Assembly (NCBI GenBank): GCA_020796225.1
Contig: CM036759.1
Location: forward strand, 23,048,313-23,112,312
Source of the DNA: Arion vulgaris
Taxonomy: Eukaryota > Mollusca > Gastropoda > Stylommatophora > Arionidae
Direction: 5' to 3'
DNA length: 64,000 nucleotides
Under the pieces are notes generated by a model. It was not told where the DNA came from and did not search any database. It saw nothing but the letters and a program-made list of their open reading frames with translations. Shown here piece by piece: positions 35,320 through 46,000 of this stretch. The position numbers and the translations under genes are program-made. Numbering within the stretch: the first letter of the stretch is position 1; each line of letters begins with the position of its first letter.

Positions 35320-35671
35320 AGTGTTATATATTCAACTTTCATAGCTAATCAGTGTCAAGTTAAAAGTAATATTTATGAAGAAATAATTTATAAAATAATA
35401 AGTACACGTTACTCATTTTTGGTTTGGGGAGCCAGACCTTACTGACCCTTAATGACTAGTGGCGTATACTAATTAGGGAGGAAAGATGCTGAATTTCAGA
35501 TTTCAGACTGTATGATGTTTTAGCGTTATCTATCATTTTTCAAAGCTAATCAGTATCACGTTGAAAGTAATAATTATTAACAAATAATTTCTAACATTAA
35601 TAAGTGCACTTTACTCAAAATATTTTTGGTGGGGCCGGGCCTCACTGGCCCTTAATACCGAGCCGCCCCTG
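35320..35671. repeat. Direct duplication of the hAT 3' end
   Basis: The segment 'catagctaatcagtgtcaag ... ctgacccttaatgactagtggcg' (35320-35465) is repeated, diverged, at 35530-35671 ('caaagctaatcagtatcacg ... cactggcccttaataccgag'). Either one element truncated another or the end was duplicated. Confidence 0.75.
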
Positions 35672-36654
35672 ATATATATAAAAGCTTAAAAGAAAAGTCT
35701 TCTAGATCTTTCTTTTTATGCAAACAATCCTGAGATGCTTTTCAAGAAGGTAATCACACTTGTGTAAAATTGTAATCTACTTGTGCTTGTTCCCATTTTA
35801 TGACATGTTCGCTCAGTTTTACCGCATTCGTCTAGACCAGTTCATTTGGAGATGATTGTTTCGGCATTTTATAATCTGGGTATCGTCTGTCTCACACTAA
35901 AAGCTGAATATAGCGACCTACAGAGCAGAAAACATTTGACACAACTAGGAAATGTATGTGGGAAAACAGTCGTCCAGACTAACAGAACAAAATAAACAGC
36001 AATGGAAGTCACACACAAATCATCCACACACAAAACAAAAGATAAAATTATAACACAAAGATATGCACTAAGTTGCACCTTCCTTTATTTAAAAAACGAC
36101 ATTTATCTTGTCTTAAAAGTGTGCAAAAGCAATGCACATGAATAACACACCCATATTGACAACAGATAATATCACGAATAATACATATTGCGAGTGCAGA
36201 AAACTGGATTTTGTTGTCATGATTGATGTTCCTTCGACAAGAATTGCAATTCAAGTGATGAACAGTTTGGTGTTGCTGCATTAGCGACGGCCATATGCAT
36301 TTTATGCGGTGCCGGTTTCTTTTTTGTGGCGGCACGCGACTGTTTCATTCTGGAATTAGTTCAGACAGGAAACATTTCACAGTTGTTAGCATTTCGTGTG
36401 ATTTTCATTGGTACAGGAACGGAGCAATTATGGGGCGACCCGTTGCAGTGAAGTTGGAACCGTACTTATGAACTATGAACTATGAACATACCAAACTGAA
36501 AATAACTCTAGCCCAGTTGCAGATTTTGACAGAAGAAAATAAACAGCTATAATATCAATACACGTACAGTCTTAAATAGTGTCATTATCATCATCCAGTA
36601 GTCTGTCATGTGCTCCCTAATAGTCGTCATTCATTCCTATTTGCATATCTTGCC
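35672..36654. other. Unique AT-rich sequence
   Basis: No repeat or exon recognised. Confidence 0.5.
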
Positions 36655-37000
36655 TCACAGCGTCAGGATAAGATGGGATTTCTAGAACAGGTTCTAGTGT
36701 GCGCTTCGTGCGTGGTGTCTTTCACTGCCTCCGTTATTTATGTGGTCCATCTTTTCTGTACGGAAGATATTTTGCTTCGTATCCATTGTATCTGAGTAGC
36801 ATTTCCAGTTGATGTCAACTGTTTGTTGGTAACCTACTTATGTGACCGAAACATTTAATTTGTTGTTTCTTAATGAAGTTCAGAACTGATGTTGTACCAT
36901 CTTTTTTTTCCTAATGTCTTCATTTCTAAATCGATCTTTTCTTGATACTGCCAGAACTATACATAGACACTTCATCTCTATCGTCAGTAGTTTTAATAAT
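36655..37000 (-). mobile_element. LINE-a tail
   Basis: Minus strand: EMKCLCIVLAVSRKDRFRNE and DIRKK near 36980-36900, then the FGH/GRPRKRW region, ending at 'cctgacgctgtgagg' (36660), the same 3' end as 63285. Longer than the copy at 32885. Confidence 0.72.
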
Positions 37001-37009
37001 ATTTTTATT

Positions 37010-37150
37010 GGAATTTATCGCTATCATGGGCCAGATATATTGCCTCCGCTGCTATCACGTTCATGTTACTTATCACGTCTTGTATCCACCTTTGTCTTGG
37101 TCTTTCGCTTCTTTACTTTCCAAAAATGCATTTCTCCGTAATTGTCTCTC
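37010..37150 (-). mobile_element. LINE-a tail scrap
   Basis: The minus strand reads NAFLESKEAKDQDKGGYKT or, in another frame, KTKTKVDTRRDK with GGNISGP at the end. It fits a decayed GRPKxRW tail. Confidence 0.45.
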
Positions 37151-37679
37151 TAAAACTTGTATGTTTCTTTATGTTTCCAAAATAAATCCCCAGTAAGAAA
37201 AGAAAAATGGTAACGCGTTTCAACTGACACTTAATGGCATACACCCATACTTAAACGTTAACCTTGACAGACCTTTATGCAAAACAAGAAAGACATGACC
37301 AGCTGCCGCATACATTTGGTCAAAACTTGTGCAAGTATTAATAAAGAAACAACAAATATATAAATAAATCTTAAGCTGTGTATGAGTTATGTTTGAGCGG
37401 ACATGAGTTACAACATGTTACTGTAATAGACAATGAGCAACACTTATTTTATCTTATCTTATCCGCATGTGCAGTGAGACGTCGTGGGGAGTCGTAGTTT
37501 TCTATCTTGAGTCAGAAATCCCTCGACATTCCTCGATCTCTCCTCTGTATTTTTCCTGATGTTACCTGATGTTTCAATCCTCCTTTTCGCATTAAGTGTC
37601 TGAAAAACATTGATTGTTATTAAGCTTGTTAGTTACTCGTTTGATCGAGGTTTTGTTGTGTACAAACCTCTTTTAAAAC
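37151..37679. other. AT-rich sequence, faint LINE scrap
   Basis: 37560-37620 reads FFRHLMRKGGLKHQVTSGKI on the minus strand, a short LINE-a relic. Nothing else is seen. Confidence 0.5.
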
Positions 37680-38335
37680 CTCATCATTTGTGAAATCAAG
37701 ATGGGGTCTCCTAAGCTAGCACGCGCAGGAGTGTTGTTAAGAGCGAAGCGGCGCATAAAGGACAGCTCCATTTCTGCTGAGAGGGACCGAGCCAGATGGG
37801 GTAAAACCCTGTGCAATGAAGTCAATCCTTCAGCTTTTAAACCCTTTAAAGGACAGCTACTTCCAGTATGCGGATGAAGATTGAGGCCGCCACCGCTGCA
37901 TTCCAATGACCCTGGAACTCCATTTAATGAGGCCATTGTTGTGTATGACTTGCAATCGATACATCGAAAGGTCCACACCCACAGGTTGCGGTATGAGTGA
38001 ATGTTGTCTATAGAGGATATAGCCTCCAGCCTCTACTGTCCTGGTTAAACGGATGTTCGTGGTAATAGCATCGATCATCGGGGAGTTGAGGATGGATGGT
38101 GTGGGGGCATTCTTTGGTTTCTCTGCGACCATCTGTTGGATGATACTAACACTGATGTTACATCTTGCAAATGATTTCAGAAGTTTAGAGCTGCACGCTT
38201 TACAAGCAGAACTGGATGCCTGAGAAGCTCAATTAAAAGTGTGTTTAACCAGGGAGCTACCACTACAATCATTATACATACATTTCTATATCTGTTGTGG
38301 GAATTGAGCACCTATGTATCTGCCTAAAGTACTGT
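37680..38335 (+). mobile_element. LINE-b RNase H relic
   Basis: The forward text parallels 41990-42560. It includes the block TTSSMRMEVEAVTAALHW in decayed form, the following D motif and the 'HGVGAFFGFSATICW' region, ending at a degraded tail near 38330. Many stops are present. A SINE-1 fragment has inserted at 37768. Confidence 0.7.
37768..37847 (+). mobile_element. SINE-1 fragment with 11-bp target duplication
   Basis: 80 bp of the SINE-1 3' half (ccatttctgctgagagggac ... accctttaaa) interrupts the LINE-b relic. AAAGGACAGCT lies on both sides (37757-37767 and 37848-37858). The intact LINE-b text at 42028 has this site once. Confidence 0.85.
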
Positions 38336-38689
38336 GATGTGATTTCAGTAATAACTCACCCATAATTTGTCTTTTTTTAAAAAAAAAATTTTTAAACTAT
38401 CTCTGTGATTTTCAATATTTTTATTTAAAACCACCTCTGTGTGGCTTATGTATAAAGAAACAAATGAACAGGATAGCAATAGCTACATCATCAAAACTGC
38501 AACATTGCTAGCAGAAAGGTATCTTTCAGGAAAGAACAATCAATTAACCGGCTAATGCTCCTCACACAAACCACATTGCGACAACTGCACGCATCCGTAT
38601 TAGACAGCAAAACGTGCTGGTTACAAGTACTGAATTCCCCACAGAAAGAAAGAAGCTATTGCGATGTTATGCCAAGGTTACATTATTAC
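38336..38689. other. AT-rich sequence
   Basis: No feature recognised. Confidence 0.5.
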
Positions 38690-39115
38690 TATATTCTTTT
38701 CGTACCCTTATACATTACATAGGGACTGCACGCAATTTCTCCATACTGCTCTATCCCGTGTAACTTTACAATCCTCTCTATTGAGTTGAGTCCGACATTT
38801 ATCGTCTCTCTTTCAGTAAAATTCGTTTCAGGGTTTCCTAGGTATCCTTTCTTCCTTAAACCATTTGATCTAATTTCAATGCCTGCTTTGTAATTATTTA
38901 ATCATTTCTTCTCAAAGTATGACCAACATATTTCCATGTTCTCTTTCTTATAACAGTTGTAACTAGTGGTTGATCAGACATTTCTCTGATTTCATCACTT
39001 CTCTTCAATTCGTCCCATTTTATGTTAATTAATTTTCGCAATTTTCAAATGCATTCAACTTACTTTCTATAAATTTAGTCATTTTTCAACTCTCGCTGGT
39101 ATATGTTAAGATTGA
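38690..39115 (-). mobile_element. LINE-a 3' end
   Basis: The minus strand carries KWDELKRSDEIREMSDQPLV-like text (39040-38940), then degraded GRP-tail text, ending in sequence matching 39890-39960 on the plus strand ('gcaatttctccatactgctc'). Confidence 0.75.
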
Positions 39116-39600
39116 AACAGCATATATCTGCATGTATGTAGCATATATATCAGCGTTCAATAATTCAACAACCAAGAACTGCTAGCCGTTCGCTTCATAC
39201 TTTTAATATTCATACGGAGTCATTTCAATATGGCGCCGGTTAGTAAATTTTAATCGTTGATTTTGTATCAACATTATTTGCAGATGTTAATTAGCTCAGT
39301 CATGTATGTTCATGTTGTTATTTTGCAATGTTATACGCCCTGATATAACCAAGTATAGTCTAGAAGATACTGTGGTTTTAAAACACGCTCTTCACCAAAG
39401 AAGACGTAACTTTGAATTGAAATTGATTATTGAATTGACAACAACAATGAATTGAATGACCGAAGAATGATCATCATCAATTTATGTATAGTAAAGTATG
39501 TAGTATGCTGTCATTGAAGTAATTTATTTACTACATTTGTGACTTTGTCGCTAATGATAAATGATTGTTGATCATTTTATGTGAACGAACACGAATGGAG
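39116..39600. other. Unique AT-rich sequence
   Basis: No feature recognised. Confidence 0.5.
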
Positions 39601-39604
39601 TAGA

Positions 39605-39960
39605 CCGTAGAATATTATGAATGTAAAATTAAACGAATTCAGAAGTGATGAAATAAGAGAAATGTTAATGATTATTGTCTAATTATCTTGTCAACCACTA
39701 GTGACAACTGTTATAAGAAAGAGAAGATATGTTGGACACACCTTGAGGAGAAATTATCAAAGAATATAAAAGCAGGCATTGGAGTGGGATGCAAAGGGTT
39801 CAAGAAAGAGAGGACGATCTAAGGAGATCCTGAAACGAACTTTGCTGAGAGAGGCAAGAAATATCAGTCTCAGTTCCATGAAGGAGATTGAGCGAGTTGT
39901 CCAGGATAGAGCGGTATGGAGAAATTACTTGCAGGCCCTATGTAACGTATAACGGTACAA
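39605..39960 (+). mobile_element. LINE-a ORF2 C terminus, near-continuous
   Basis: Reads NVKLNEFRRSDEIREM, then an insertion of about 22 bp (39660-39690), then VTTVIRKRRYVGHTLRRNYQ and, after a stop, ALEWDAKGSRKRGRSKEILK, LREARNISLSSMKEIERVVQ and DRAVWRNYLQALC before the final stop. The last block is the classic W-x-E-x-x-x-x-AQDRxxWR end. Confidence 0.85.
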
Positions 39961-40539
39961 GAGGAATTATTATTATAACATCCGAAGCAAGTTACAGACT
40001 TTGGGGTTACACTTACAGAAGGGAGTTGTACTTTTCCCGAACAAATTTGGGGTTTATTCTGGGTGGTTCTCCAGAGCTGTCTTTTAAATCACAGAGTAAT
40101 GCAAGATGTATCAGACCAGCTGGCTATCATCTTTGTATTTTTTGTTCTGTTCCAGACCCATATGATTTAGATAGCCGCAACTTAACAGTACTACTACGTC
40201 TGTGCTAGGCAGGGAAGTTTGTACTGTTCGGTACCCTTCGTGTTGTCCCAATCTCTCTACATTCTTTTCCATAAGTAATAATAACGTTGTGACAGTTGGT
40301 CATGCTACCTTCTATTGGAATCTATTCTTTCCCTTTTGTAGGGTCACAACTGTGGTCACCTGGCTAATTGTTCTCTCAGCCTGGGCCATCCATGATATGT
40401 CACACTTTATTCTCATGCCCTTAACATAATTAGTGATTAGTGTACTTGTGCAGTGGGTGTCCCTTATCAACAGCAACACGCATATATGCTTGGATAATGA
40501 TAGTATGTCTGGATTTTATGTGACACAAGTGAGTCTTAT
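39961..40539. other. Unassigned sequence between LINE pieces
   Basis: The open frame reaching 40208 runs out of the LINE-a tail and has no support beyond it. Confidence 0.4.
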
Positions 40540-40735
40540 ACACTGGAACGAGTTCGAGAATTAGGCATTAAGTTTGGACATGCCAGACAGTGTCATCTTC
40601 ATGGTAGAGAGAGAAGATATATTAATCAGCTTCTCATGGGTACAGTGAGCAAATGGACTTTGGGATGGCTGTTGCAGCAGAGCACGAATGGGATGCTCAA
40701 TGTGCCATGACGTCGATAACATAACATGTCTGGAA
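40540..40735 (+). mobile_element. LINE-b tail
   Basis: Forward text LERVRELGIKFG ... INQLLMGTVSKWTLGWLLQQ ... ending in a degraded EHxWxxxMCxDVD knuckle. The same tail is read on the minus strand at 21085-21260. Confidence 0.7.
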
Positions 40736-41040
40736 GGTAGGGACAGAAGGCCAAGCATATATCTCTCATCCTCATAATAGGAGTATTTCTAGTACAGTCA
40801 AGAACTATATGTATGCCTTCATTCTGAATACATTAGAGTTGTTCACATTTGCTATCTAAATGTTATACAACATGAGTGATGGAGAACCCTGGAGTAATCC
40901 TGGGCATATTCATACATGATCTGTAGTCGATGATCCTAAATAGCTATGGAGCCAATCCTTGGGTACCACATCACTTCATATACTGTTGTTGAAATCCATC
41001 ACAACTGCATTAATTAGTCTCATCGAGCTGTAAAAGAACA
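40736..41040 (-). mobile_element. LINE-b RT thumb scrap
   Basis: On the minus strand: a degraded counterpart of LNEAMHIILECTKDTPEVVM (42780) near 40830, and LGLLSLPSRHVM at 40750. Opposite in orientation to the adjoining tail. Confidence 0.55.
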
Positions 41041-41149
41041 AGAGACAGTTGAAAATCTATAAAAGTAGGTTGAAAATCTATAAAAGTAGGTTGAAAAGCC
41101 GGTTCCTGTGAACAAATCATGAATTCATTGTTGATACATTCAGTTATCA

Positions 41150-42965
41150 GTTATATGAGGACTATCATCATAGCACTCCGGACAAGTTCATAGGTGCTCT
41201 CATCTCCACCTCAACAAATCCAGCAGCGGCTGAACATGCCAGCTCGATGTTGATTTATCAATCTCTGCATATTTGGTATGTTGTTCTTTTCGGGCTACAC
41301 CACTATCAACACCCATCTCTCTCAATCTGTTCAGCTAGTGGGATTTATAAGCCTGAAATTGCTGTTTGGAAATACTCTCTCAATGCGTTAAGAATGTCAT
41401 TTCGGTCCATTGCAGCTCCCTCCGATATTGTAGCCACTCCAGCCAATCTTATCAGCTCGCTCATTACCACTGACTCCTGCGTGCCCAGTGATAAAAATGA
41501 AAGTGATTTCTCTAATCCCCGTCTGTACCAGTACCTCCACTCAGTTTCGTCTCACAATTACTGGTTCGACTTTAGAAATCATGTTCATAGAGTGACTGAG
41601 TATGAAAACACTAGAGTAGTTATAAAATGCCACCATTTCACGCCATTGTCAAACTGCTTGTGGTTATCACGTAGGCCCCACTGGCCTCTCTTATTTTTCC
41701 TTCTGAGCGTGCTGAATAATCCCATGCATTGCATTGTTGGCGAATGACTGAACCATCTGTGTAAGTAACTACATCTGCATTATTGATATCATTAAAGAGG
41801 GCCTCAACCTCCACATTAATTAGTGATGGATTATTTTGTTCGCAGCTTTTCTTAATAGATGTAATAACTGTGAAAGCAGTCTGAAATTGAGGTGGCACAG
41901 CAATCCCTCCCTCTCCTGGTTCAATTCTGGAAGGTTCACATATTTTTCTAAGAGCATCTTCCGCCTGACTCATGAGAAATCCGGCTGGGGTTTCTTGGCT
42001 AATGCGCATGGTAGGATTGTTGCAGAGCGAAGTGGGGCATACAGGACAACTACTTCTAGTATGAGGATGGAGGTTGAGGCCGTTACTGCTGCCCTCCATT
42101 GGATTTCTGGGACTTCATTTACTGGGGCAGTTGTTGTATTTGACTCTCAGTCGATGCTTCACAAGATCCAGAAGGGCAGGTTTCGGATGAGTGGATGTCG
42201 TCTATAGAAGTTTCTAACCTCCAGCGGCTTACGTGGATATACTGTCCTGGGCATGCGGGTGTTTACGGTAATGAGAGAGCGGACAGGCTTGCATCAACAG
42301 CATCAAGTGTTGGGGAGTTGAAGATGGATAAGGGGGATATTCTTCGGTCTCTTCGAGACTCTCTGTTGGATGAGGACACTAAAATCGATGTTGAATCGAT
42401 CAAGCGATTTAAGCAGTTTGGAGTTACCCGTTGTTCAAGTCGAACTGGATGCCTGAGAGGCAGAGTGAGAGGTGTGTTAAATCAGCGAGCCACAGGAACC
42501 ATCAGTATGCATACCCTTCTATATCTGTTGGGGAGACTGAGCACCTATGGGTCTGCCCGGAGTGCACTGACGTCAGTTTAGTAACCAATAACCGCCTGAC
42601 TCAGCCATGATCTGCCTCTCTTGAGTCTACACCCTTGCTCCTTAATGAGTTCTTCGTGGAGGGGGTGTTCCTTCTTTGCGTTGATTTTTAGATATCAAAC
42701 CCTCCAAGTTTCAGTTCTGTTAGCAATAAGGGGGAGTTCAAGAAGGAATCTCATTACCACTTCTGGTGTATCTTTGGTGCATTCCAGAATGATGTGCATA
42801 GCCTCATTCAGAATTATCTCCAGTCTCACTGTTTGCGTATGACTAATCGTTAGGATAGCGCATGTATATTTTGTACATGATAGAACAATGCCTTGGTACA
42901 GGATCACAAGAAGGCTTGGCAATAACTTGGTCGATATGGTCTCTAAAGCATAGACTGCGATCAAA
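41150..42965 (-). mobile_element. LINE-b copy split by a younger LINE-b
   Basis: Minus-strand order: RT thumb at 42965-42604 (LNEAMHIILECTKDTPEVVM, LLELPLIANRTETWRV). After the insertion it resumes at 41972 with EDALRKICEPSRIEPGEGGI and VEALFNDINNADVVTYTDGS, whose TDGS is the first RNase H aspartate motif. SGAYVITTSS, GVATISEGAAMDRNDILNAL and a decayed tail to about 41150 follow. Stops occur after the TTSS block. The joined order is the normal ORF2 order. Confidence 0.85.
41973..42591 (+). mobile_element. 5'-truncated LINE-b insertion, 619 bp, 12-bp duplication
   Basis: Flanked by CCGCCTGACTCA at 41961-41972 and 42592-42603. It encodes the RNase H domain: SGAYRTTTSSMRMEVEAVTA (Glu), VVVFDSQSMLHKI (Asp), and after a 1-nt shift near 42190 WIYCPGHAGVYGNERADRLA (His, Asp). 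Then RTGCLRGRVRGVLNQRATGT and, after another shift, TEHLWVCPECTDV. It is one of the best-preserved RNase H relics here, but not functional. Confidence 0.93.
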
Positions 42966-43067
42966 TAAATATATGTATCTTCAAAGTAGTCAATGTTATT
43001 ATTTCATTGTAAAATTTAGAAATGCTTCATATTAAGTAACCTGGTCATATTTTATCAGCTCATTTAG

Positions 43068-46000
43068 GAGAAAGCTGTTATTTGGATTCCCATTGTAAAC
43101 ATTCAAGCAGATATTGAGAAAATGAAAATTGAAGGATTTGAAGAATCAACATATACACTTCAGGTAATTATTTGGTTTGCATCACAGATAACTTAAAGCC
43201 CAGCCATGATAAGACTAACTCCTGGGCAGCAAAATTATAATTGTCTTAACAGCAGATACTTAGATTAATAGAAATACATGTCATCGTTCATTAATTGGTA
43301 ATCATAATAAATTGACCATATAATTCCTGTTATGGTCCATTTATATTATAAAATAATATGGCTGCTTCTTTTGTTTTTTTGTACAGGCAACCCCAGTTCA
43401 CATCACTTCACTGATATGGCACTTGTAAAATAATTATTTGCATTTTCTGTGCATTCTTCACTCATACAGTACTATTTGTTTAGCCTGCAAGCACCAATAG
43501 TTTGATACCAGATTCAGCTTCCATTTTGATATCAGTCAGTCAATGTGCTCCTTTCATCTGATTTTTCTGCATCTCTTATTGTTCCCTATTACTTTTAATT
43601 TGATATATTCCATAATTCCACAACAGAAGTGGGATTTGTCAGATTTTAGTATTTTTCTACCAGAGAAACACTTGCAATTAAAGGCGGTCGGTGTAATATT
43701 GACCACATCACCCACCATGTACCCTCAGTCAAAGAAAAATGTAGCACTAACAGCATATTTTCTAATATACCACATAGTATGAAAATATGTGAGCGTCTAT
43801 AGCTCAGGCGGTAGTTAGCTCGATCACAAACCCAAGCGTACCTGGTTCAAACCCCACGGAAGGCAAGTTTGGAAGCAAATTTATTTCCGTGGGATTTTTA
43901 CCAAAGGTAATAATATTACCAAAGGTAAAAATAGACCTCACCGCTCAGAAAGCAATGGCAAACTACTGAACGTATAAGTGGTGCCTAGAAAAATCAACGA
44001 ATTGTTTACTGTGGTTGATGGCTACGTCATGTAAAGGATATGCCACGATTTTCATTTCATGAAAATGTGTTCTTTGCTTACTAGTTTTTAAACTGTAGTG
44101 ACATTTTACTTCAATTATAATAGCATATAAGTCTACTAATGATTCAATGAGGATTCATATTTGAAAAATAAATTTAGAAATGATTAATTAAACTATGTGG
44201 ACATGGTTCAACTAATTGTAAACCTGATGCGATGAGAGAAATGACAACAAACTTTGAAGTGATCAATGGTATGAAATTGAATATGGCAGCCTTTGAGAGG
44301 ATTTACCCCAATTTTGAATGGAGTTACTGGAAAAGTAAATGGAATGTTTTATACAATATTGGGGATAACTGCTATTGTGTTTTCATACTCAATGACAGGA
44401 CGCTGGTGAGACGACGCTGAGTGGAGGTACTGGCACATTCAACGATCAGAGAAATCACCTCCATTTTCATCCCTGGTCATGCCAGGGTCAGGGGTAATGA
44501 ACAAGCTGGTAGATTGGTTGGCACTGCTACGATATCAGAGGGCAGAATGGATTGAAATGACTTTCTTAATGCCTTGAGAAACTCTTTCCAAACAGAGAAG
44601 TTTCAGGGTTGTGAATCCCAGTCGCAGACCAGATTGAAAGAGATATGTGTTGACAATGGTACAGCCTGAAAATAACAGCATACCAAATATATAAAAAGGT
44701 TGATTAATCAACATCAAATTGGCATGCTGGGCATTGTTGGATTTGTTAAGACATGGATCAAGCTTCTACGGATATGTCTGGAGTGATATGATGATAGTCC
44801 TCATATAACTGTTTGGGAAAGTAATGGTTACCTGTGATCTCATCTAAACAATCAGATTAATCCAATCATTTGATTTGGTGCTCTCTATTTTTACTAGCAC
44901 AAGTTGTGGTTGATAGCAAGCATCTGGCAGAATCAAATCAGACCCTTAGGAGTTACTGAATCTATTCTATGGGTGAGGTAGCCCTACGGCAATCTTAGGC
45001 AGAGTGAGTCCTCCAATAGATGAGGCAGATGCTGAACCCACCTGCGCTTGGGCACATTACAGTCCTTATCAAGAAGTGCCTGGGAAGCACATCATGACTA
45101 AATGAACACACAAAGAAGGCTACTTTTCAAACTTCCGATGTCTAGTCAGTAGTGTTAGAAAGTACAGGAGCATGGATAGAAAAATAATAACTTCCTCCCA
45201 CAAAGACAAAGCATATCAACCCTAACAGGCGTAGATATTCTGCAATGGAATGGAACATGTTCATATTATATAGTTTGTGAAAATGATCAAAGAATCTTCT
45301 GTTGATGATTGGGTTCTTGTAGGCATCCTTTGTATAGACTGTATTCCTGTAGATGTCTCACCTATTTGTATAGACTGGATTTCTATAGACATCTCATCTC
45401 TTTGTATAGACTGCATATGTATAGACATCTCATCTCTTTGTATAGACTGCATATGTATAGACATCTCATCTCTTTGTATAGACTGGATTTGTATAGACAC
45501 CTCATCTCTTTGTATAGACTGCATATGTATAATCTCATCTCTTTCTATAGACTGGATTTCTATAGACATCCCATCTCTTTGTATAGACTGGATTTCTATA
45601 GACATCTCATCTTGTATAGACACCCACTGCATCCCCCCAAAAAAGTAGTTTCCATCAAAGCAAATGAATAGTGTTGAGACTTGTGGAGGACTTGCAATGT
45701 TAATATATTTGTGGTATCATCTATACCTTGATATAATTTGTTACTTTTATCTGTTATTAGGCTGTTGGGAATCTAGATACGAGTGTTCCATATTTAGTAG
45801 GAGGAATAAAGCAAGAGCTAGATGAGGTAACTATTTTGTTTTAAATACTTTCAATTCATAGTTATTTGAAGGCTTGGGTCATCATCATCAGAAGCCGTGC
45901 CGGCTGACTTAGGCGATCATGGATCTCCTAAATCTCTATTTTTGGTGTTTGCTATTGGCGCTCTACCGTGCCATGAAGAAGGCTTGGGTACATTTGTGAC

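Larger units (their letters stand above)
33863..35671. mobile_element. hAT-type non-autonomous element, 1.8 kb, composite
   Basis: Begins CAGTGGCGGCTCGTGG and ends ACCGAGCCGCCCCTG, the same termini as the 163-bp MITE at 9411. ATATATAT flanks both sides (8-bp duplication in an AT tract). No transposase frame is visible. It contains an antisense LINE-a tail (34050-34420), SINE-2 (34545-34745) and a duplicated 3' end (35320-35671). Confidence 0.8.

Noticed and set aside
41560..42600. LINE 5' inversion by twin priming
   Set aside because: The minus-strand element continues on the far side of the plus-strand piece, and a 12-bp duplication flanks that piece, so a nested insertion explains it better.
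43789..43870. Functional tRNA gene
   Set aside because: It has A and B boxes but no convincing cloverleaf, and it continues into a SINE body shared with 7515-7846. The other tRNA-like heads were rejected for the same reason.
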